Of a stretch of DNA of 64,000 bases, positions 54,056-60,178 are shown one piece after another. Source of the DNA: DASYGT01 sp035999365 (GTDB lineage: Bacteria; Actinomycetota; Actinomycetes; Mycobacteriales; Jatrophihabitantaceae); NCBI GenBank assembly GCA_035999365.1, contig DASYGT010000015.1, positions 1-64,000 on the forward strand, read 5' to 3'. Within the stretch, counting starts at the first letter, position 1. Each line of letters starts with the position of its first letter. The position numbers and the translations under genes are program-made. Below the pieces are notes generated by a model that saw nothing but the letters and a program-made list of their open reading frames with translations, searched no databases and was not told the origin of the DNA.

Positions 54056-54106
54056 GCGATTGTGCAACGTTTGGCGGCGTGAGACGGCCAAACGTTGCGC
54101 AATCGC
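54056..54106 (-). terminator. thrC terminator hairpin
   Basis: Two 20-base arms (54056-54075 and 54087-54106) pair with a single G-U type mismatch around an 11-base loop. The hairpin stands 14 bases after the thrC stop on the minus strand. No U-tract follows. The near-perfect length is unusual and could also serve as a binding site. Confidence 0.7.
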
Positions 54107-54119
54107 TGGATGGGGACGG

Positions 54120-55388
54120 CTAGAGCAGGCCGGCTTCGCGCATGCCCTTCACCGTGGGCGGGATGATCGCAGTCGGGCGCGCACCCTCGCTTACCGCGTC
54201 GATCGTCTTGAGGCCGTCGCCGGTGTTGTAGACGACCGTCTCGGCCGAGGTGTCGATCGCCCCCGATGCGACCAGCTTGCGGAGCACCGCGACCGTGACA
54301 CCGCCGGCGGTCTCACTGAAGACGCCGGTCGTGCGAGCCAGCAGCCGGATGCCCTCGCGAATCTCCTCGTCGTCGACGGCGGCCATCGCGCCGCCCGTCG
54401 AGCGAACGACATCGAGCGCGTACGGGCCGTCGGCGGGATTGCCGATGTTCAGCGACTTCGCGATGCCGGTGGGCTTCACCGGCTGCACGACGTCGGACCC
54501 GTTGGCGAAGGCGGTCGCGATCGGCGAGCATCCGGCCGACTGGGCACCGAACACCCGCCAGGTGGACTCGGGCGCGAGTCCCGCCGCAACGAGCTCCTTG
54601 AAGGCCTTGTGCACCTTCGTCAGCAGCGATCCAGAGGCCATCGGCGCCACGACCTGCGCAGGCACCCGCCACCCCAGCTGCTCGGCGACCTCGAAGCCGA
54701 GAGTCTTGGAACCCTCCGCGTAGTACGGGCGGACATTGACGTTCACGAATCCGGTGGTCTCGAACTCCTCGGTCTCGGCGAGCTCGGAGCAGAGCCGGTT
54801 GACGTCGTCGTACGAGCCGTTTACCCCGACCAGCGTGCCGCCGTAGACGGCCGATTGGACGATCTTGGCGGGCTCAAGATCGGCCGGCACGAATACGATC
54901 GAGGGCATCCCGATGCGTGCCGCGTGCGCCGCGACGGAGTTGCCGAGGTTGCCCGTCGAGGCGCACGCAATGCGCTCGAATCCGAGTTCGCGGGCGGCCG
55001 TGATCGCGACCGAGACGACACGGTCCTTGAACGAGTGGGTCGGATTCGCCGAGTCGTCCTTGACCCAGAGCGGGGCGGTGAAGCCGAGTTCGGCCCCCAG
55101 GCGGTCGGCGCGGATCAGCGGTGTCATTCCGGTGCCCGAGTCGACGCGGGTCGCCGGGTTCTGCCCGACGGGAAGCAGGCCGGCGTAACGCCAGATCGAG
55201 TGGGGACCCGCTGCGATGTCTTCGGCGGTGACGGCGGCCAGAGCCGCGGCGTCATAACCGATCTCCAGCGGGCCGAAGCATTCGAAGCAGGCGTGCTGCG
55301 CGCCGAGTGGGTAGCTGGCGCCGCAGTTGCGACAGACGAGCGCAGCGGCGGGCGACGGAAGTGTCGGGCGGTCAACGAGGGCAGTCAT
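54120..55388 (-). CDS. thrC: Threonine synthase
   Basis: The 422-residue PLP enzyme starts with a four-cysteine ribbon (CRNCG at 19-23, CFEC at 34-37). It then shows the PLP Lys121 in NPTHSFKDRVV, the phosphate loop ASTGNLGNSVAAHAA, and GFVNVNVRPYYAEGSKTLGFEVAEQLGW. It converts O-phosphohomoserine to threonine. The ATG at 55388 is the start; an earlier ATG lies in the riboswitch expression platform. Control by a SAM riboswitch is predicted. Confidence 0.94.
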   Translation of the reverse strand: MTALVDRPTLPSPAAALVCRNCGASYPLGAQHACFECFGPLEIGYDAAALAAVTAEDIAAGPHSIWRYAGLLPVGQNPATRVDSGTGMTPLIRADRLGAELGFTAPLWVKDDSANPTHSFKDRVVSVAITAARELGFERIACASTGNLGNSVAAHAARIGMPSIVFVPADLEPAKIVQSAVYGGTLVGVNGSYDDVNRLCSELAETEEFETTGFVNVNVRPYYAEGSKTLGFEVAEQLGWRVPAQVVAPMASGSLLTKVHKAFKELVAAGLAPESTWRVFGAQSAGCSPIATAFANGSDVVQPVKPTGIAKSLNIGNPADGPYALDVVRSTGGAMAAVDDEEIREGIRLLARTTGVFSETAGGVTVAVLRKLVASGAIDTSAETVVYNTGDGLKTIDAVSEGARPTAIIPPTVKGMREAGLL

Positions 55389-55407
55389 GAATAGGGAGGC
55401 CTTTCTC

Positions 55408-55543
55408 CTCATCTTTCCCAGGTCATTTTCGCCTGGGCCGGAGTTGGCACCTGCGGACGGCGGCCTCGCGTCGTAGGACGTCGATGCATCGCACGCGGTT
55501 GCCGGGGCTTCGTCGGGCCGTTCCCTCTGCCCCTCTGGATGAG
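55408..55543 (-). promoter_or_regulatory. SAM riboswitch (S-box/SAM-IV superfamily) upstream of thrC
   Basis: Read on the minus strand, the leader holds the SAM aptamer core: AGGGGCAGAGGGAACGGCCC, GACGAAGCCCCGGCAACC, GGTGCCAACTCC, a closing hairpin CCAGG...CCTGG, and GAAAGATGAG. The outer stem pairs CTCATC (5') with GATGAG (3'). The 3' strand merges into the GAGGAG likely used as the thrC ribosome-binding region, so SAM binding should hide it and lower translation. Confidence 0.88.
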
Positions 55544-55614
55544 CGACACGCCTGGATGGACCAGCCGTGTCAGGTATTCAGTTGTGCCTCCAGTCTGACA
55601 CAGCGCCGCCAGCT

Positions 55615-56166
55615 TCAGCCCGTCGTGTAGTCCGGCGTGAGCACCACCACGATCGGACCGGCCGGCAATTCGGCGAATTTCGGCTGGACGCGCTTGATCG
55701 CGGGGAATTGCTGCTGCAACGCAAGCGCCGCCGCGTGAGCCCCGGAGACGTTCGGGTCGTAGTAGGCGCAGGTCGAGGCGATGTCATTGGTGAGGTTGCC
55801 GGTCCCGGTGACGGCCCAGCCTCCGGTCTCGAAGGTCTGGCGTGCCTGCTGGGCGAGTCCATGGACCGTCGTGTTGTTCAGGACAACAAGCGGCAGCTTT
55901 CCGGGCGCCGGACGAGCCGAGGTCGTTACCGGCGATACGGAGTCGGTGACCGTGCGGGTCGGCGTCGTCGTCGCCGGGGCGGTGGCGGTGGGGCTGCGCT
56001 GCGTGATCACGCCGGCGTTCGCGGACCGGCCGTCCGGGTGGCGAATGGCGGCGACGGCGACGGCCAGCACGATGAGTCCGAGGACGGCCAGCAACGCACC
56101 CGCAAGGCGTTCCCGCCGGCGTCGACGGGCGAGCTGCCGGGCAACCCGCCCGTTCGGCGCGTTCAG
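55615..56166 (-). CDS. LytR C-terminal domain protein, membrane-anchored
   Basis: The 183-residue protein has a basic N-terminus (RQLARRRRRERLAG), one transmembrane helix (ALLAVLGLIVLAVAVAAI), a Thr/Pro linker and a LytR_C domain (LPLVVLNNTTVHGLAQQARQTFETGGWAVTGTGNL ... VVVLTPDYT). Such proteins probably help cell-envelope assembly. No ATG, GTG or TTG fits. The CTG at 56166 forms a CTGA overlap with the stop of the DUF3263 gene and is the best start candidate. Confidence 0.75.
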   Translation of the reverse strand: MNAPNGRVARQLARRRRRERLAGALLAVLGLIVLAVAVAAIRHPDGRSANAGVITQRSPTATAPATTTPTRTVTDSVSPVTTSARPAPGKLPLVVLNNTTVHGLAQQARQTFETGGWAVTGTGNLTNDIASTCAYYDPNVSGAHAAALALQQQFPAIKRVQPKFAELPAGPIVVVLTPDYTTG

Positions 56167-56474
56167 ACCTCGATGCCGAGGCGCCGGGCCGAGCGTTGAC
56201 GCTGTCGGCTGGCGCGCAATCGGCGCAGTCGCTTGACGAGCATGGGGTCTGCCGACAGCGCCGCGGGCGTGTCGATCAGGGCGTTGAGTACCTGGTAGTA
56301 CCGCGTCGTCGACATGTCGAACAACTCGCGGATCGCCTGCTCCTTGGCGCCCGCGTACTTCCACCACTGGCGCTCGAAGGCGAGGATCTCGCGGTCGCGA
56401 CGGCTCAAGCCGTCGCCGCTGCCAGCCTCTTCTGCTGCGCCGTCGGTGCCGGCAGCGGCGGAAGCGAAGTCCAT
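56163..56474 (-). CDS. DUF3263 protein
   Basis: The 103-residue protein has the DUF3263 core (LSRRDREILAFERQWWKYAGAKEQAIRELFDMSTTRYYQVLNALIDTPAALSADPMLVKRLRRLRASRQ), a small helical fold with a possible HTH. The family is actinobacterial and often precedes LytR_C-type genes. It is translationally coupled to the LytR_C gene downstream. Confidence 0.87.
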   Translation of the reverse strand: MDFASAAAGTDGAAEEAGSGDGLSRRDREILAFERQWWKYAGAKEQAIRELFDMSTTRYYQVLNALIDTPAALSADPMLVKRLRRLRASRQRQRSARRLGIEV

Positions 56475-56697
56475 GGGTCGTGCTCCCTCTGGCTAACTCA
56501 GACTCTCCGGTGGTTGGACAGATCCTCGGTTACCTGGGTTGCGCCTCGGTGAATTGCATTGGTGTCATTTGCCTGCTCATTGAATCACGCGAACCGCCGT
56601 CGACAGGCTGCGGCACGCTGTGGACACGCCCCGCACGTGTCCACAGAACAGCCGTGATGCGTGGCAACGCGACAGCGTGGCGGCCAGCCTAGCGGCC
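56475..56697. other. Divergent promoter region, DUF3263 versus WXG100-like pair
   Basis: This 223-base gap separates divergent start codons and should hold both promoters. GTGGACACGCC/CACGTGTCCAC-like text around 56619-56644 forms an imperfect inverted repeat (TGTGGACA ... TGTCCACA) that could be an operator or structured leader. No gene is seen. Confidence 0.4.
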
Positions 56698-57003
56698 ATG
56701 CCCCTGCTGTTCGCCGGACCGTCGGAACTGCACGTCACAGCCCGCCGCATCCGTGATCACGCGGTGGATCTGCGCCATCGGGCCGCGCTGCTGTGCGCGT
56801 CGGCCGAGAACGTCCACTGGCGATCACCGGCCGCGGATTCGTTCCGCGCTCGCGTGAGCGACGTCGCGTCCCGAATGCGGGTCGCTGCGCGCGACCTCGA
56901 GCTCAGCGCGGATTCTCTCGACCGGCACGCTCGCCGGGTCAGCCATGCGCTGGCGAGCGCCGAGCACGCCGTTGTGCGGGCTGTCGAGTTCGTCGCGCTG
57001 TGA
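56698..57003 (+). CDS. Diverged WXG100-like small helical protein
   Basis: The 101-residue protein looks like a helical hairpin of the ESX/WXG100 type. Two amphipathic helices (SELHVTARRIRDHAVDLRHRAALLCASAE and DSFRARVSDVASRMRVAARDLELSADSLDRHARRV) flank a turn reading VHWRSPAADSF, where WRS replaces the W-x-G. No signal peptide is present. The next gene starts inside its stop codon. Export by a type VII system is possible, but no such genes are in the window. Confidence 0.65.
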   Translation: MPLLFAGPSELHVTARRIRDHAVDLRHRAALLCASAENVHWRSPAADSFRARVSDVASRMRVAARDLELSADSLDRHARRVSHALASAEHAVVRAVEFVAL

Positions 57004-58271
57004 GCGACGGGGTCACCGTTCGCGGCGGCAGTCACGGCATCGACGCCCGGTGCGAGGACATGGAGGGCGTCGCCCACCTGTTCGGCCGCGCCGCCCGCGA
57101 TACGGCGGGCGTCTCGTGGTCCATGCAGCGGTATCTGATCGATCCCGGCACGGTCGGCTCCGCTCTGCTCGATCCCGCCGGGGCTGCGGAGTACGAATTC
57201 GGCCTGGCGCGGGCCCTGGACGGCCCGCACGGGGTGAGCCGGCTCGCGTTGGAGTGTGCGGCGGTCGCCACCCGGCTCCGCGCGGCGGCCACCGCGTATC
57301 GCCTCGCCGATCGTCTCGATTCGACAGCGCACACGCTGCTCGACGGCATCCTCGACCTGCCGCAGGCTGCCGTCGATGCCGAGGCGATGTACCTCGCCAC
57401 GGGCAGCCCCAGCAGGGCCGTGCAGCGCCTGCTCACCGCCGATCCGGGACTGGCCGATGAGGGTGCGGCCCTCGGTATCGCCGTGGCCGGGTTGGTGCCG
57501 TCATCCGTGCGCCGCGCAGCGACGGCGGACGGGCATCCGGTGGTGCGGGCAACGGTCGACGATGATGCGGCCGGCGGCCCACCGCCGCGCGATCTGGCCG
57601 ACGTCATGACTGCGCTGGCGGCACGCAACCGCGGGGAACCGGGCGAGATCGACATCCGAATCCTGAGCCGGCCGAACGGTGCCCGTGCCGTCATCGTCGA
57701 CATCCCGGGGACCAAGTCGTGGGACCCGCTGCCCACACGGGACGTCACGAGCGTCGTCACCGACATCCGTGCGATGAGCGGGCACGAGACGTCCTACGAG
57801 CGCGGCGTGCTGGAGGCGATGCGCCGGGCCGGCGTCCGGCCCGACGACGACGTGATGTTGGTCGGGCACAGCGAAGGCGGCATGGTTGCCATCCAGGCTG
57901 CGATCGACGCGAGTCGTGCCGGAAGCTTTCGCGTCACGCACGTCGTGACCGCCGGTTCCCCCATCGGGCGCACGGCGGGGCACGTTCCGTCCTCCATCTC
58001 GGTGCTCGCCCTGGAGAACGCGCACGATCTGGTGCCCCACCTGGACGCCGCGGCCAACCCGGCGAGTGCGAATGTCACGACGGTGACGGTCGACCACGAC
58101 CGCGCCGACGTGCTCGCCAACCACGACATCGAATCGGCCTACGTGCCCGGAGCACGAGATGCCGATGCCAGCCGCAACGGCTCGATTTGTGACTTCCTCA
58201 GGAGCGCCGGCGCGTTCTTCGACGCGTCGCACGTCAGCACGCACCGCTTCGTCGTCAGCAGAACTTACTGA
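57000..58271 (+). CDS. Alpha/beta-hydrolase with ESX-like helical N-terminus
   Basis: The 423-residue protein has about 150 residues of helical, ESX-like text (EDMEGVAHLFGRAARDTAGVSW, LECAAVATRLRAAATAYRLADRLDSTAHTLLDGI). A C-terminal alpha/beta-hydrolase follows with the nucleophile elbow VGHSEGGMVA, a following VVTAGSPIGRT strand and candidate Asp/His residues near LENAHDLVPHLD and ASHVSTHRF. No signal peptide is present. The GTG start overlaps the preceding gene (GTGA), suggesting that the two products act together. Lipase- or esterase-like activity is inferred. Confidence 0.72.
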   Translation: MSDGVTVRGGSHGIDARCEDMEGVAHLFGRAARDTAGVSWSMQRYLIDPGTVGSALLDPAGAAEYEFGLARALDGPHGVSRLALECAAVATRLRAAATAYRLADRLDSTAHTLLDGILDLPQAAVDAEAMYLATGSPSRAVQRLLTADPGLADEGAALGIAVAGLVPSSVRRAATADGHPVVRATVDDDAAGGPPPRDLADVMTALAARNRGEPGEIDIRILSRPNGARAVIVDIPGTKSWDPLPTRDVTSVVTDIRAMSGHETSYERGVLEAMRRAGVRPDDDVMLVGHSEGGMVAIQAAIDASRAGSFRVTHVVTAGSPIGRTAGHVPSSISVLALENAHDLVPHLDAAANPASANVTTVTVDHDRADVLANHDIESAYVPGARDADASRNGSICDFLRSAGAFFDASHVSTHRFVVSRTY

Positions 58272-58325
58272 ATTCCCGAGCGCCAGAGCTTGCCCGAGGC
58301 GCGGGTGTCGACAAGCATCACCGCC

Positions 58326-59954
58326 ATGTTGGGGTTGATGCAGGACATTCCGCTGACCACGAACTGGATCTTCGAGCGCGGGGTCGAGTACTTCGGCGCC
58401 AAGGAGGTCGTCACCAAGACGGCGACCGAACTGCGGCGGGCGAGTTTCGCCGAGGTCGCCGCCGAGGCCCGACGTGTCGCCGCGGCGATCGACGCTCTGG
58501 GCATCAGCAAGGACGGCCGCGTGGGCACGTTCGGGTGGAACACGGCACGCCACCTCGGGCTGTACTTCGCGATACCGGGCACCGGGCGGGTGATGCACAC
58601 CCTCAACATTCGTTACTTCCCCGAGCAGCTGATCTACACAGTCGACCATGCCGAGGACGAGGCCATATTCGTCGATCGATCGTTGCTCCCACTGTTCGGC
58701 AACTACCTGCCGCAGCTGTCCGGCGTGAAGCACGTCGTCGTCATGGACGACGGCTCCCCCGCCGAGCTTCCCGACGATCCGCGGATCCTGCGGTACGAGG
58801 AACTCATCGCTGACGCCGACGAGGTCGACTTCACCGATCGGGTCACGGACGAGCGGCAGGCCGCGGCAATCTGCTACACGACCGGGACGACCGGAAACCC
58901 GAAAGGTGTCCTTTACAGCCACCGGTCGACCTGGCTGCACTCGGTCGCGAGCATGACGTCAGGGGTATTTTCGATCCGCGAGTCCGACCGCATTCTTCCG
59001 GTCGTGCCGATGTTCCACGCCAACGCGTGGGGGCTGCCCTACACGGCGTTCATGGCCGGCGCGTCGCTCGTCATGCCCGGCCCGGACCTGTCGCCTCAGG
59101 GCCTGGTGACGCTGATGGAATCCGAGCGGGTGACGATCGCCGCGGGCGTCCCGACGATCTGGATGGGCATGGTCCCGCTGCTCGACGGCCATGACCTGTC
59201 GTCGATGCGAGTGATCATCTGCGGTGGTTCGGCCGTGCCGAAATCGTTGTCCGAGGCGTGGCGGGAGAAGATCGGCGTCCCCCTCACCCAGGCCTGGGGC
59301 ATGACGGAACTGTCCCCGCTCGGCTCGGTGTGCACGCTGCGGTCGGAGTTCGACGAGCTCGATGAGGAAGCGAAGGCGGACATCCGGGCCACCGCCGGGA
59401 TCGCGCCGCCTGGAGTCCAGATGCGCATCGTCGACTCGGAGACCCGCGAGGCGCTGCCATGGGACGACACCGCGTCCGGTGAGCTCGAGTGTCGCGGGCC
59501 GTGGATCGCGAAGCAGTATTACCGCACCGAGGCGCCCGGTGAGAACTTCTCCCCGGACGGGTGGCTGCGCACCGGAGACATCGCAGCGATCTCGCCGCTG
59601 GGCTACCTGCGCCTGGTGGACCGCACGAAGGATCTTGTGAAATCCGGCGGTGAATGGATCAGCTCCGTCGATCTCGAGAACGAGATCATGAGCCATCCGA
59701 AGGTCGCCGAGGCGGCGGTGATCGCGGTCGCGCACCCCAAGTGGTCCGAACGGCCACTCGCGTGTGTGGTGGTTCGCGACGGCGAGTCGCTGACCCGTGA
59801 AGAGGTGCTCGACTTCCTGCGGGAACGGCTGAGCTCCTGGCAGTTGCCCGATGACGTCGTGTTCATCGACGAGGTACCGAAGACAAGCGTCGGGAAGTTC
59901 TCCAAGAAGACACTCCGCGAGAAGTTCGTCGACTACCGCCTGCCGACCGCCTGA
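58326..59954 (+). CDS. Fatty-acid-CoA ligase (AMP-binding enzyme)
   Basis: The 542-residue ANL-family enzyme has the ATP loop YTTGTTGNPKGVLYSHRS, AWGMTELSPLGSV, GWLRTGDIAAISPLGYL, the hinge DRTKDLVKSGGEWISS and the C-terminal Lys in PKTSVGKFSKKTLRE. It activates a medium- or long-chain acid as acyl-AMP and acyl-CoA. The ATG at 58326 starts the conserved N-terminus (MLGLMQDIPLTTNWIFERG). Confidence 0.9.
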   Translation: MLGLMQDIPLTTNWIFERGVEYFGAKEVVTKTATELRRASFAEVAAEARRVAAAIDALGISKDGRVGTFGWNTARHLGLYFAIPGTGRVMHTLNIRYFPEQLIYTVDHAEDEAIFVDRSLLPLFGNYLPQLSGVKHVVVMDDGSPAELPDDPRILRYEELIADADEVDFTDRVTDERQAAAICYTTGTTGNPKGVLYSHRSTWLHSVASMTSGVFSIRESDRILPVVPMFHANAWGLPYTAFMAGASLVMPGPDLSPQGLVTLMESERVTIAAGVPTIWMGMVPLLDGHDLSSMRVIICGGSAVPKSLSEAWREKIGVPLTQAWGMTELSPLGSVCTLRSEFDELDEEAKADIRATAGIAPPGVQMRIVDSETREALPWDDTASGELECRGPWIAKQYYRTEAPGENFSPDGWLRTGDIAAISPLGYLRLVDRTKDLVKSGGEWISSVDLENEIMSHPKVAEAAVIAVAHPKWSERPLACVVVRDGESLTREEVLDFLRERLSSWQLPDDVVFIDEVPKTSVGKFSKKTLREKFVDYRLPTA

Positions 59955-60026
59955 CCTCGAGAATCGGACGAATCAGGCAATACGGCGCTTCTCGGCCTTA
60001 GTCTCACCTGTAACTCTTGTCTCAAC

Positions 60027-60042
60027 AATCACTCTAGTGATT
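60027..60042. promoter_or_regulatory. Operator-like palindrome upstream of the repeat protein
   Basis: AATCACT-CT-AGTGATT is a perfect 7+2+7 inverted repeat in the 224-base gap before the large exported protein. Surrounding bases (TTGTCTCAAC ... TTTGATCG) could hold promoter boxes. No regulator is identified. Confidence 0.4.
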
Positions 60043-60072
60043 TGATCGTGCTTGCCCCCGGGACGGGATGGG

Positions 60073-60122
60073 GGCCGGTGCGCGCTCTCGCGCCCGAAAT
60101 CACCGGACGGCAGGCACCGGCC
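60073..60122 (+). promoter_or_regulatory. Structured 5' leader (nested hairpins) of the repeat protein
   Basis: GGCCGGTGC (60073-60081) pairs with GCACCGGCC (60114-60122), enclosing a second hairpin GCGCG-CTCT-CGCGC. The structure lies about 55-105 bases before the ATG. It does not match the conserved cores of riboswitches that I know, including ydaO. It may simply be a terminator of the upstream ligase gene or a stabilising leader. Confidence 0.4.
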
Positions 60123-60178
60123 GTGACGGCACCGGCGACAACGGCGACACAGCCGCCCTGGGCAACGGGAAGACAGAG

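Noticed and set aside
60061..60178. Cyclic-di-AMP (ydaO-type) riboswitch before the exported repeat protein
   Set aside because: Such switches often precede actinobacterial wall genes, but the conserved core text (such as GGTGAATC and the pseudoknot partner) is missing.
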